DNA of 64,000 bases from Psychrilyobacter atlanticus DSM 19335. Lineage in GTDB: Bacteria; Fusobacteriota; Fusobacteriia; Fusobacteriales; Fusobacteriaceae. Both the position numbers and the translations under genes were made by a program. The stretch lies in contig NZ_KE384548.1 of assembly GCF_000426625.1 (NCBI RefSeq), positions 896,835-960,834 of the forward strand. The letters run 5' to 3'. A model generated the notes under the pieces. It saw only the letters and a program-made list of their open reading frames with translations. It did no database searches and was not told the DNA's origin. Positions 43,441-52,263 of this stretch are shown here, one piece after another (position 1 is the first letter of the stretch; each line of letters starts with the position of its first letter).

Positions 43441-45402
43441 ATGAAAATACTAATAGAGGGAGACACTAAATCTGGAAAAACAACCCTCCTTAAAAAAAAA
43501 TATATTCAGATGATCAATAGCGGTATAGATTCAAATAACATTTTAGTACTCATTGCCAATAGGATGGAAGCTATAAAATTTAAAGAAAATTTAACTTTGG
43601 AATATTCCGGTGAAAACAGGATCTACTCCTATTTTGGATTTGTTCAGCATGAATTAAATAAATTCTGGCCAATAATTTTGAAAAAAAGTAAAAAAATTCA
43701 TAAACTAAATATAATCCCAACTTTTATGACCTTTGAGGCCTCTCAATGTCTCATGGGAAAAACAGTTGAGTACTATAGAAAACAAGGATTTTTAGGAGAG
43801 TTAAACATTTCTAATGAAGAAATCTCAAAGAAACTACTCTCCAACATCTTAGACGCATCCTTAAACAACCTAGTTTATACTAAGATTGGTGACAGATTAA
43901 AATCATTTGGCGAAGTTCAAAGGGATCAATTATATGATCAAATGAATATAATTATCGATAAATATATGGAAAAAACATTGGAAAATGGGAGTTTTGATTA
44001 TGGAACTTCTATCTACCTATACAATAATTTCCTTTTAAAAGATGAGTTTTACTTAGATAATTTTAAGAGGAATACCACCTATCTTTTAGTCGATTCTGGT
44101 GAAATAGGCTCCATAGCAGAAGTTGACTTTGTAGCCAAGATCAAAGATTATCTAAAAGGCCTTATTATCACCTTAAATACAGACGGCCCCTATGGAATTC
44201 ATAGCTATTCCAAAGGTTACTTAGAAGAAACAATAATAGATTCAGAATACAAGAGGATAAAATTAGATAGTAAAAACCTTGAAACCCATAATTTTTTAGA
44301 CCGATTAGAGGAAAAATTTTATTCCTATGAGACAATAACTGGTCTGGTAAACCTGCATCTAGATATAGAAAATGAATATAAAAGTATAAACAATAAGAAA
44401 GTTATTAAAAAGGTTTTAGAGCTCCTAGATGATTCTGTATCTCCAATAGATATCTCGGTAATTGTTCCTCAGAATGACCTGGTATTGGAATTTGCCTTAG
44501 AAAAAATAAGCCAGGAAAGAGGCTTTAAATATATGAATATAGGGAGGAATGAGAGAATTTTAGATAATCCCTATGCCTATATCTTGGTTATATCCAGTAT
44601 ATTATTCTATGAGTTTAAAGAGATCAATTTAAATTTTGATGAAATTAAGGTATTTTTTAATCTTGCTCTGGGATTAGATTCCATCAGGAGTGCTCTTTTG
44701 GCTAATTATATAGGGAGCCGTAGCAAGGACAGATATAGATTGATTGATATTGACAGTCAGGAGATAAGAAAACGAATCCCTCAACAAAATATTGATAAAT
44801 ATGATAAAATAAGAGGAATATTTAATAAAATTCCTAAGGATATTGAGCTCTATGATTTTTTTGAAATCTTATATATTGAGCTCATTGCAGGTGAGGAGGA
44901 ATTTTTTAAGAATATAAAGGGGTGCAGGGAGCTGATAGATTCATCTAAAAAATTTATTGAAACTCTCCATAATTTTGAAAACATCAAAGATCTTAACTAT
45001 GAATTTATAAAGTTCTTACGGGATGGTGCCAAAGCATCGGAAAGTTTAATAGAGTTAGATGAAAGATTAAATGGAGAATATCTCTCTATATCAACACCCT
45101 ATGCCTATATAAATTCCGGAAGAGATTCCAAATATCAAATTTGGACAGATATAAGAAATAAAAATTTCATTCCAGATACAAAAAATATCCTTCAAAATTC
45201 ATGGGTACTCTCTAAAACTTGGAAGGGTGAGAGATTCTCTATAGAGGATCAGTTTTACATTGAAAAAATAAATACCATGGGGATTCTTCGTAGATTGATG
45301 AAATCTTGTCATGGGGATATATATGTGTATGGATCTAAATATTCTAGTGGCAGCCACGGACAAGGAGGGCTCCTCTATAACGGATTTAAAAAAATTAAAT
45401 AA
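43441..45402 (+). CDS. Degenerate UvrD/Rep-like helicase-family protein
   Basis: A 653-residue cytoplasmic protein. Walker A is GDTKSGKTTLLKKKY at residues 7-21. A Walker B-like block TYLLVDSGEIGSI near residue 215 lacks the Glu that follows Asp in active SF1 helicases (DE is DS here). NERILDNPYAYILVISSIL near residue 375 resembles the 2A-2B region of UvrD relatives. The C-terminal part has TPYAYINSG, YQIWTDIRNKNF, SWVLSKTW and VYGSKYSSGSHGQGGLL, as in a UvrD-like family best known from cyanobacteria. It is smaller than UvrD or AddB (700-1100 residues). AAGGGGG precedes the ATG. The next gene follows 11 bases later. Confidence 0.6.
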   Translation: MKILIEGDTKSGKTTLLKKKYIQMINSGIDSNNILVLIANRMEAIKFKENLTLEYSGENRIYSYFGFVQHELNKFWPIILKKSKKIHKLNIIPTFMTFEASQCLMGKTVEYYRKQGFLGELNISNEEISKKLLSNILDASLNNLVYTKIGDRLKSFGEVQRDQLYDQMNIIIDKYMEKTLENGSFDYGTSIYLYNNFLLKDEFYLDNFKRNTTYLLVDSGEIGSIAEVDFVAKIKDYLKGLIITLNTDGPYGIHSYSKGYLEETIIDSEYKRIKLDSKNLETHNFLDRLEEKFYSYETITGLVNLHLDIENEYKSINNKKVIKKVLELLDDSVSPIDISVIVPQNDLVLEFALEKISQERGFKYMNIGRNERILDNPYAYILVISSILFYEFKEINLNFDEIKVFFNLALGLDSIRSALLANYIGSRSKDRYRLIDIDSQEIRKRIPQQNIDKYDKIRGIFNKIPKDIELYDFFEILYIELIAGEEEFFKNIKGCRELIDSSKKFIETLHNFENIKDLNYEFIKFLRDGAKASESLIELDERLNGEYLSISTPYAYINSGRDSKYQIWTDIRNKNFIPDTKNILQNSWVLSKTWKGERFSIEDQFYIEKINTMGILRRLMKSCHGDIYVYGSKYSSGSHGQGGLLYNGFKKIK

Positions 45403-45413
45403 GGGAGAAAATT

Positions 45414-47318
45414 ATGAAATATATAAGAAAAATCGGGATATTATTATCCTTATTGATGTTGTTTGGTTTTTCATATGGACAGGAAGATTTTAGAGCAAAA
45501 TCTATGAAACTGATCCTAAATAAAACCACAGCTTTAGCCGATGGGCAGGATGAAATAAATATTACCTATAGGATCGAGGATGATAATGGTGTCCCTCTTA
45601 GAAATATTGACAAAAAAGAAATAAGTCTTCTGATTGATGGAGTTGAAAGCAATGTATTCACCCTGAGATCCAATGATAGTAAGATTTTTGAAATAACTTT
45701 GATTTACGGAGATCTCAAAGCTGAGACCAAGGTGAAATTTATAAAAGAAAATAAAAAATTAAGAATATACCTGTCTAAAACAAGGATTTTAGCCGATGGG
45801 ATCGATGAAATAATTATAGGAACCACAGATGATCAGGGAAATAAATGGAATGATAATGTAACTCTATATATAGACGGGGAGGAAATTCCTACTAATTTTT
45901 TTAAGACAAAAAAAACAGGAGAATATCAAGTCGTTGCCAAATCCGGGAAATTCGAGAGTGAAGAAGAAAAAATAACTGCATATGAAAAAATTAATACTTT
46001 AAATTTAAAGGCAGACAAACTTAATCTTCTTTCTAATGGAGTAGATAAACTAAGTTTTACCTTAGATGGCAAGGACCAAAATGGAATCACCCGAATCATA
46101 GATAATTTTACTCTAGTAAATCCTCAAGGGAAAAATATATCTAAAAACAAAGCATTAACTAGTAAAAACCCAGGGACTTTCAAGGTTAGAGCAGTCTATA
46201 AGGGAGAGTACTCCAACTATATTACTTATAGTTCTAAATCGCCTAAAAAGTTTAGTGTAGTTTCATACTACCCGATGGAGGAAACCATTAATTTAAACAC
46301 CGAGATAGAAGTTACCCTAAATATAGAACCTAGGGATTATAAAGATAGTTTAGAAGTTTTCTTGGATGGAAAACCTGTTTCAGGCAACCTTACCTACAAT
46401 AAAAAATCTAAATCACTTACATTCATTCCGGACCAGCCGTTAAAATTAAATTCAAAATATGAGGTAAGACTAAAAAAATCCATCACAGGAATAGATGAAA
46501 ATAAATTAAAAAAAGATTTTACCTTTGAATTTGAAACTACTTCTAGAAAAGACATAGAAACGGTCAAAGTAGAGAGGGGATTATTTATACTAGGAGACGA
46601 AACCGGTAAACTGTGGAAGTTTTCATCTCCTACACAGGAAGCCTTTATCCAATACGACTACTTTATTGGAAAAACACCAGTAACATTCGATATTTACGAT
46701 CAATATACTAGAGATATGAGACTTCCTCTTGTAGATGATAATGGATGGGGACGTAAGACTAGACCAGTTATTAATGTAACTTGGAACGATACCATAGGAT
46801 TTTTAAATTGGTTATCTGAAAAAGAAAACCTGTCACCGGCCTATGATAAAGACGGAAATCTTATAGATTCAGATGGAAACAGAACCAGAGATATAAAAAA
46901 GGTTACAGGATATAGACTCCCAACCGAGATTGAATGGGAATTTGCTGGAAAGGGAGGAGTAAAATCTAAGCCTACCCTATTTAGCGGATCAAACGATGTA
47001 GGAGCTGTAAGTTGGTATTCTGACAATTCAATGGGTAAAACTCATGAAGTAGCTACAAAAATGCCAAATGAATTGGGAATCTACGATATGAGTGGAAATA
47101 TCTGGGAGTGGATAAACGATAATAGTGGCGTTTATTCGGGAATAGAGAGAATAAACAGTGTAGGTCCTAAAAGTGGTTCGTTAAAAATATTAAGAGGTGG
47201 TTCTTTTAACAGTATAATGAGTGACTCTCAACTGACTTTTAGAGATGAACTTTCTCCTAACACCAAAGATATATATTATGGATTTAGAGTAGCAAAAACA
47301 ATTAAGGAGGAAAAATAA
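45414..47318 (+). CDS. Exported protein: Ig-like repeats plus SUMF1-like (formylglycine-generating-enzyme fold) domain
   Basis: A 634-residue exported protein with signal peptide cleaved near FSYGQ (residue about 23). Three invasin-type (Big_1-like) Ig repeats are marked by ALADGQDEINITY, ILADGIDEIIIGT and LLSNGVDKLSFTL (about residues 30-275). A Big_5-like domain follows (about 285-380). The C-terminal SUMF1/FGE-fold domain (about 390-630) has YRLPTEIEWEFAGKGG, NELGIYDMSGNIWEW and ILRGGSFNS. The catalytic Cys pair of true sulfatase-modifying enzymes is absent, so enzyme activity is unlikely and ligand binding is more probable. Its stop overlaps the mscS start (TAATG). Confidence 0.8.
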   Translation: MKYIRKIGILLSLLMLFGFSYGQEDFRAKSMKLILNKTTALADGQDEINITYRIEDDNGVPLRNIDKKEISLLIDGVESNVFTLRSNDSKIFEITLIYGDLKAETKVKFIKENKKLRIYLSKTRILADGIDEIIIGTTDDQGNKWNDNVTLYIDGEEIPTNFFKTKKTGEYQVVAKSGKFESEEEKITAYEKINTLNLKADKLNLLSNGVDKLSFTLDGKDQNGITRIIDNFTLVNPQGKNISKNKALTSKNPGTFKVRAVYKGEYSNYITYSSKSPKKFSVVSYYPMEETINLNTEIEVTLNIEPRDYKDSLEVFLDGKPVSGNLTYNKKSKSLTFIPDQPLKLNSKYEVRLKKSITGIDENKLKKDFTFEFETTSRKDIETVKVERGLFILGDETGKLWKFSSPTQEAFIQYDYFIGKTPVTFDIYDQYTRDMRLPLVDDNGWGRKTRPVINVTWNDTIGFLNWLSEKENLSPAYDKDGNLIDSDGNRTRDIKKVTGYRLPTEIEWEFAGKGGVKSKPTLFSGSNDVGAVSWYSDNSMGKTHEVATKMPNELGIYDMSGNIWEWINDNSGVYSGIERINSVGPKSGSLKILRGGSFNSIMSDSQLTFRDELSPNTKDIYYGFRVAKTIKEEK

Positions 47319-48193
47319 TGGTAGAAAAAACTCCATTTTTAGTAAAAATATACGAATTACTTACCGATACCGACAGATTTGCAGGACTTATTGAGCAAAT
47401 CATTTTATTTTCTATACGTGCAATTATTGCAGTTTTAGTATTTCTAGCCTTTAGAAAAATTATAGATATTCTCATGAAAAAATATGAACAATTGGATAAA
47501 AAGGATTCTAATAAATCCCTCCATACTTTTTCCAGGTCAATACTGAGATTGACTTTAAATTTTGTAGCAATCATGATTGCTCTTCTAATAATAGGTGTAA
47601 AACAGACTGCTTTTGTAGGACTTCTAGGAGGAGCAGGTTTAGGAATTGGTTTAGCACTAAAAGATACACTGGCAAATTTTGCTGGTGGAGTCATATTAAT
47701 AATATTTAAAGCTTATGAGATAGGGGATTTTATAGAGATTGACGGTCAAAGTGGGAGTGTCCACGAAATAAATGTTTTTGCTACAACACTGAATACCATC
47801 GATAATAAGAGGATTCTCGTTCCAAATGGTCTGGCAACCTCACATCAAATTATAAACTATACAAAGAATAAAATGAGAAGAGTAGACCTTTTATTTGGAA
47901 TTTCTTATAACGATGATTTCAAAAAAGCTATAAAAATATTGACAGAGATAGCAGAATCTCATCCTCAAATTTCACAGAAGATAGATAAGACCATTAGATT
48001 AAGGGAATTAGCTGACAGCTCTGTAAATATTACATTTAGAGTTTGGTGTAAATCTGAAGATTATTGGGGAGTCTACTACGATATCATGGAATCAGCAAAG
48101 CTTAGATTTGATGAAGATGGTATAAGTATTCCATTCCCACAAATGGATGTCCACATGCATAACCCAGAGGAAGAAATTGTACCTAATAACTAA
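47318..48193 (+). CDS. Small-conductance mechanosensitive channel (MscS family)
   Basis: A 291-residue inner-membrane channel that opens on osmotic downshock. It has three hydrophobic helices (about 25-45, 70-95, 98-130). The pore helix TM3 is the glycine/alanine-rich GLLGGAGLGIGLALKDTLANF, written as one family block split at LKDT, followed by FAGGVILII and a cytoplasmic beta domain with VPNGLATSHQIINYT. Family length is about 286. Translation is coupled to the Ig/SUMF1-like gene through TAATG. Confidence 0.93.
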   Translation: MVEKTPFLVKIYELLTDTDRFAGLIEQIILFSIRAIIAVLVFLAFRKIIDILMKKYEQLDKKDSNKSLHTFSRSILRLTLNFVAIMIALLIIGVKQTAFVGLLGGAGLGIGLALKDTLANFAGGVILIIFKAYEIGDFIEIDGQSGSVHEINVFATTLNTIDNKRILVPNGLATSHQIINYTKNKMRRVDLLFGISYNDDFKKAIKILTEIAESHPQISQKIDKTIRLRELADSSVNITFRVWCKSEDYWGVYYDIMESAKLRFDEDGISIPFPQMDVHMHNPEEEIVPNN

Positions 48194-48241
48194 TAATGAT
48201 CAATATATATATAATATGTAACCCAAAGAAAGAGGTAGACT

Positions 48242-50167
48242 ATGTTAAAGAAAGCTGAAAAAGTATTGTTCCAATATTTTGGATATAAAAAATTTAGAAC
48301 CAATCAAGAGGAGATCATCTCCTCTATTTTGGATGGAAGAAATCTTTTGGGTATAATTCCAACCGGCAGTGGGAAATCAATCTGTTATCAGATTCCGGCA
48401 TTACTTTCACCTAAACTTACTATAGTTATCTCTCCCTTGATCTCCCTTATGAAAGATCAGGTAGATGCTCTTAAGATATCTAATATCCCCTCAGCATTTA
48501 TAAATAGTTCCCTCACAAAGGAGGAGTATGTAGATATCATCCGACAGTTACGACAAAACAAACTGAAACTTCTTTATATAGCTCCTGAAAGACTCCTCAA
48601 TGCTAAGTTTATAAACCTGCTGACCAGCCTTCAGATAGGTATGGTTGCTATAGATGAGGCTCACTGTATATCCCAATGGGGTCATGATTTTAGGAAATCT
48701 TATCTAGAGATCCCTAAATTCATTGAAAAATTAAACCAAAATATACAGATAACAGCATTTACAGCTACAGCCACCCCAAAGGTAAAACAAGATATTATAA
48801 ATCTGCTGGAGATGAGGAACCCCAAAACATTTGTAGGAGGCTTTGACAGAAAGAACCTATTCTTTAAAGTAGTAAAAAATGAAGATGCAGAATCATTTTT
48901 AGTAGATTATTTAGATACCCATAGAAAAGCTCCTGGTATCATCTATGCTTCTACACGAAAAGAAGTGGATAACCTATATGCGTATTTGAGATTAAAGCAT
49001 TTCAGTGTTGGAAAATATCATGCAGGACTCACCGATGAGGATCGTAAAAAATTTCAAGATAAATTCATAACCGGAGATATCAGAGTTATGATTGCAACCA
49101 ATGCCTTTGGTATGGGGATTGATAAATCTAACGTAAGGTTTGTTATCCACCGAAATATACCCAAGGATATAGAAAGTTACTACCAGGAAGCCGGCCGTGG
49201 AGGTCGTGATGGGGGACAAGCAGAGTGTATCTTGATGTTCTACCCTGAAGATATTGGCACACAAGAATTCTTTATAGATATGAATAGGGAACTCTCTCCG
49301 GAATTAAAAAGAGATAAATTAAAAAAACTAGATAAGATGGTAGCCTATACTGAGATAAAATCCTGTCTTCGGGAGTATTCATTGAAATATTTTAGTGACA
49401 GAAGGATAAAAAATTATTGCGGTAATTGCAGTAATTGTACTGGTGCAAAGGATGTTGAAAATAATACTGTAGATACACAAAAAGTTCTCTCATGTATTGG
49501 AAGATCCAAGGAGAACATTGGTATTAGGATGGTTATCCGCCTCCTATTAGGTGAGATAAGTGATAAAATTACAAGAAAGGGTCTGGATAAGATCTCAACC
49601 TTTGGAATTTTTAAAGACTACAATAAAAACCTCTTGGAGGAGTTTATTAACTACCTTATCTCTGAGGGGTATATAGATCAAACCGCAGGGTCCTATCCAG
49701 TTCTTAAGTTAAATGAAAAATCTTTTGATGTTCTAAACGGGAATATTCAAGTACTTCGAAAGAAAAATGAAGTTGTCTCCTTTGATTATTATGAAAACCC
49801 TATCTTTGAAAGATTAAATGAAGTACGGCGTGAGATCGCAAACAAAGAGGGGATCGCTCCATATGTGCTCCTATCCGATGTTACCCTCATGGAACTGGCA
49901 GACAAAAAACCTATCAACAGGTGGGAGATGCTGAAAATTAAGGGGATAGGTAACCAAAAATTTGAAAACTACGGGCAACAATTTTTAGATGTCCTCATCA
50001 CAGAGGTGGAGATTGAAAATTTAAAAAATGACGATTCTCAAGATATCAAAAAAAACAGTAAAAAATACCTGGTTGAAATAGAAAAGGTAAAACACCTTAA
50101 GGAAAGTTTAAACTTAGATGTAGATGTGGAGGAATTAGCCCAGGCTATAAGTGAGATATTCTTCTAA
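48242..50167 (+). CDS. recQ: ATP-dependent DNA helicase RecQ
   Basis: A 3'-5' DNA helicase for recombination and repair. The 641-residue protein has Walker A IPTGSGKSICYQIPAL near residue 38, the DEAH box AIDEAHCISQWGHDFR near residue 140, motif VI YYQEAGRGGRDG near residue 320, the zinc-binding Cys cluster CLREYSLKYF with NYCGNCSNC near residue 385, a winged helix, and a C-terminal HRDC domain (about 525-605). A GAGGTAG site precedes the ATG. It lies 48 bases after mscS and may be the last gene of that transcript. Confidence 0.95.
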   Translation: MLKKAEKVLFQYFGYKKFRTNQEEIISSILDGRNLLGIIPTGSGKSICYQIPALLSPKLTIVISPLISLMKDQVDALKISNIPSAFINSSLTKEEYVDIIRQLRQNKLKLLYIAPERLLNAKFINLLTSLQIGMVAIDEAHCISQWGHDFRKSYLEIPKFIEKLNQNIQITAFTATATPKVKQDIINLLEMRNPKTFVGGFDRKNLFFKVVKNEDAESFLVDYLDTHRKAPGIIYASTRKEVDNLYAYLRLKHFSVGKYHAGLTDEDRKKFQDKFITGDIRVMIATNAFGMGIDKSNVRFVIHRNIPKDIESYYQEAGRGGRDGGQAECILMFYPEDIGTQEFFIDMNRELSPELKRDKLKKLDKMVAYTEIKSCLREYSLKYFSDRRIKNYCGNCSNCTGAKDVENNTVDTQKVLSCIGRSKENIGIRMVIRLLLGEISDKITRKGLDKISTFGIFKDYNKNLLEEFINYLISEGYIDQTAGSYPVLKLNEKSFDVLNGNIQVLRKKNEVVSFDYYENPIFERLNEVRREIANKEGIAPYVLLSDVTLMELADKKPINRWEMLKIKGIGNQKFENYGQQFLDVLITEVEIENLKNDDSQDIKKNSKKYLVEIEKVKHLKESLNLDVDVEELAQAISEIFF

Positions 50168-50217
50168 CCTTACCTTTATTTACTTAGTTTAAAAGAATTA
50201 TTTAAAAGTAAAATAAG

Positions 50218-50250
50218 AAAAAGAGTCTAAAGTTTAGACTCTTTTTTTTG
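50218..50250 (+). terminator. Terminator after recQ
   Basis: AAAAAGAGTCTAAA at 50218-50231 pairs with 50233-50246 (one-base gap; the real loop is larger) and is followed by further T's. Confidence 0.87.
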
Positions 50251-50304
50251 CTAAATTTTTATCTTCTTTATTTCACTCTATACTAATTCACCATTCTCTG
50301 AACC

Positions 50305-51903
50305 TTATTTTAAAATAATAACCTTATTCGCTATCCTTTCTACAAATAGATAATCGTGCTCTATAAATAGAATAGTTGGATTATATTTTAATATAGCTTT
50401 CTCAATCCTTGTTCGGGTATGTAGATCTAAAAAATTTAATGGCTCATCCCATATGAAAAAATCTTTTTCTAAATAGATATTCAGTGCCATATACAGCTTT
50501 CTAGTTTCTCCCTGACTGAGGAGTGATGTATCTTTACTGAGTAAGTTACCCCGGATATCAAAAGCGGCCAAAAAAGGTGTAAATAATTTGATATCAATAT
50601 TTAAATCGATCAGGAACTCTTCCAATTTCATATTTTTCGGTAGAAGTTCCTGGGGTAGATAACCTATATTTATTCTGGAATCAATAAATATGTTCCCTGT
50701 AAATTTTATCTGGTTTAAGACAGCTTTAATAATACTGGTTTTCCCACTTCCATTGGGACCTGCAATTGCTACCCTTTCACCCCGGTCTATACTAAAGGAT
50801 AAATTTGATATGACTTTCTTATCCCCGTAGCTAATATTCAGATTATCCACCCTTAAAACTTTTTGAGGCAGCAGCTTAATATCCTTAAACTTTATTTCAT
50901 ATTCTTTTTCAAAATTTTTAACTAGTTTTTTCTTAGCTTCAATGTGTTCTCGAGCTTTTTTTTCATAACCTTTGGCGCTTTTCATAAGTGCCTTAGCCCT
51001 TACTCCTAAAAGCTCTAACCCACCTTTACTTCCACTAGCAGGAATTTTTGCCATCTTCCTCTGAGCTTTTTCAGCCCATTCAGATTTTTGTTTAAAGCTA
51101 TCTTCTTTTTTCTTTATATTAGATTTTAGATTTTCATTTTGTTTCTTTTCTGATTTTAATAACTGTAGATAATTTTCTTCAAACTTAAAAAATGTTGTAT
51201 TATAGATCTTAGCCTCTCTTTTACTATGCAAATGAAGGATGTGGTCTCCTACTGTATTCAAAAAATTCCTATCATGGGATATACAGATGAAACCTCTCTT
51301 CTGATCTTTTAGATACTTTCCTATTAATTTCCTGGATTCAATATCTAAATGATTTGTCGGTTCATCTATAAGGGGAAAACTATTTTTCTTTAAAAATAAT
51401 GAAATTAATTGTATCTTTGTCTTTTCTCCGCCGCTCAAAGAATTGTAAAACCTATTTAAGATACCTAGATCTAATTGTATCTTTAGCAACTCTCTCTCTA
51501 TTAAATTTTCAATTTGATATCCATCCAATTCCCGGTATTTTTCCTCGATTTCCCCATATTTAATCAAGTTATCCTGGGTAGGATCTAACAACAACCCTTC
51601 CATCTCATCTTCATAGAATTTATAAGGTCCTAAATTGTCCTTAATAAACTCCAATACTCTGGTATTCTCATCTGCTTTCTGCTGGAAAGAGAAGTTAAAA
51701 AAAGTTTTACTACACTTTATTTCTCCGCCGTCTTTAATCAATTCACCATCTATTAATCTTAACAGTGTACTCTTTCCCCTGCCGTTTTTCCCATAGATTA
51801 TAGTTTTCCACGATGTATCAATCTCAATATTTAAACTATTGAATATTTCCTTATAGGGGTTCTCATAGGAAAAACTTAAATTTGTTATATTTATTTTATT
51901 CAA
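50305..51903 (-). CDS. ABC-F ATP-binding protein, antibiotic-resistance type (Lsa/Vga-like)
   Basis: A cytoplasmic twin-ATPase protein without membrane helices; family members bind the ribosome and displace antibiotics. The first NBD has Walker A GKNGRGKSTLL and signature NSLSGGEKTKIQL with LIDEPTNHLD. The long linker (about 235-345) is Lys/Glu-rich and includes SEWAEKAQRKMAK. The second NBD has GPNGSGKTSI, LLSQGETRKLYMA and WDEPLNFLD. The inter-domain linker and ALSGGE-less second signature fit Lsa/Vga-type rather than EttA-type ABC-Fs. I place the start at the TTG at 51903 (532 residues), eight bases after GAGGTGA. A GTG 12 bases upstream touches that site. A promoter and leader peptide lie upstream. 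Which drug is not known. Confidence 0.87.
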   Translation of the reverse strand: MNKINITNLSFSYENPYKEIFNSLNIEIDTSWKTIIYGKNGRGKSTLLRLIDGELIKDGGEIKCSKTFFNFSFQQKADENTRVLEFIKDNLGPYKFYEDEMEGLLLDPTQDNLIKYGEIEEKYRELDGYQIENLIERELLKIQLDLGILNRFYNSLSGGEKTKIQLISLFLKKNSFPLIDEPTNHLDIESRKLIGKYLKDQKRGFICISHDRNFLNTVGDHILHLHSKREAKIYNTTFFKFEENYLQLLKSEKKQNENLKSNIKKKEDSFKQKSEWAEKAQRKMAKIPASGSKGGLELLGVRAKALMKSAKGYEKKAREHIEAKKKLVKNFEKEYEIKFKDIKLLPQKVLRVDNLNISYGDKKVISNLSFSIDRGERVAIAGPNGSGKTSIIKAVLNQIKFTGNIFIDSRINIGYLPQELLPKNMKLEEFLIDLNIDIKLFTPFLAAFDIRGNLLSKDTSLLSQGETRKLYMALNIYLEKDFFIWDEPLNFLDLHTRTRIEKAILKYNPTILFIEHDYLFVERIANKVIILK

Positions 51904-52047
51904 AATATCACTCACCTCATATTAATTTATTTTAGATAAATTAAGGCTATAATAAAACAGTGATATATTATTTTCTGTTTAAATTATAGTCCTATTACTG
52001 TAGTTTCCATATTTAAATCACCTCCATCATATTCTTGTAACTTTTTT
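51904..52047 (-). promoter_or_regulatory. Leader region of the ABC-F gene, candidate attenuator
   Basis: The transcript should start near 52041-52047, so the leader is about 140 bases. It contains an eight-codon ORF (51984-52010), then hairpin 1, in which AGGACTATAA and AAACAG, in and just past the leader ORF, pair with CTGTTT and TTATAGCCT downstream. A second possible stem (TTAATTTAT with ATAAATTAA) lies just before the ABC-F ribosome site. CCT at the end of hairpin 1 could instead pair with AGG of that site. The pairings are read by eye; whether control is at transcription or translation is not decided. Confidence 0.65.
51984..52010 (-). CDS. Leader peptide METTVIGL upstream of the ABC-F gene
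   Basis: ATG at 52010, eight sense codons encoding METTVIGL, and TAA at 51984-51986. A strong ribosome site GGAGGTGATT lies at 52016-52025, six bases before the ATG. It is the only good start signal between the promoter and the ABC-F gene. Its last codons and stop form one arm of hairpin 1. Short leader ORFs of this kind control several resistance ABC-F genes by ribosome stalling; applying that here is inference. Confidence 0.7.
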   Translation of the reverse strand: METTVIGL

Positions 52048-52076
52048 AATATACTAGTTATTTTTTCTTTTGTCAA
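52048..52076 (-). promoter_or_regulatory. Consensus sigma70 promoter for the ABC-F gene
   Basis: On the minus strand a perfect TTGACA (52071-52076), a 17-base spacer, and TATATT (52048-52053). Confidence 0.82.
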
Positions 52077-52173
52077 TTAAAAATATTCTACGACTATAAA
52101 TTTCAGATTAAAAATCTTAGCTTTTAAAAAATTTAAGTTCCTTCTTTCCTAACAAAAATATTTTTCTTCACTT

Positions 52174-52212
52174 AAAAGAGGTAGATTTCAGTGAAATCTA
52201 CCTCTTTTTTAT
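52174..52212. terminator. Hairpin terminator between hutU and the ABC-F promoter
   Basis: AAAAGAGGTAGATTTCA at 52174-52190 is perfectly complementary to 52192-52208 (inner bases form the loop). T-runs on both sides; it is downstream of hutU and upstream of the ABC-F promoter. Confidence 0.85.
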
Positions 52213-52263
52213 TATTAAAATTAATGTTTCACCCCAGCCCTTAGGACAACATGGGATAAAAAC

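Noticed and set aside
45414..47318. Active formylglycine-generating enzyme
   Set aside because: The SUMF1-like domain lacks the catalytic Cys pair and no sulfatase gene is near.
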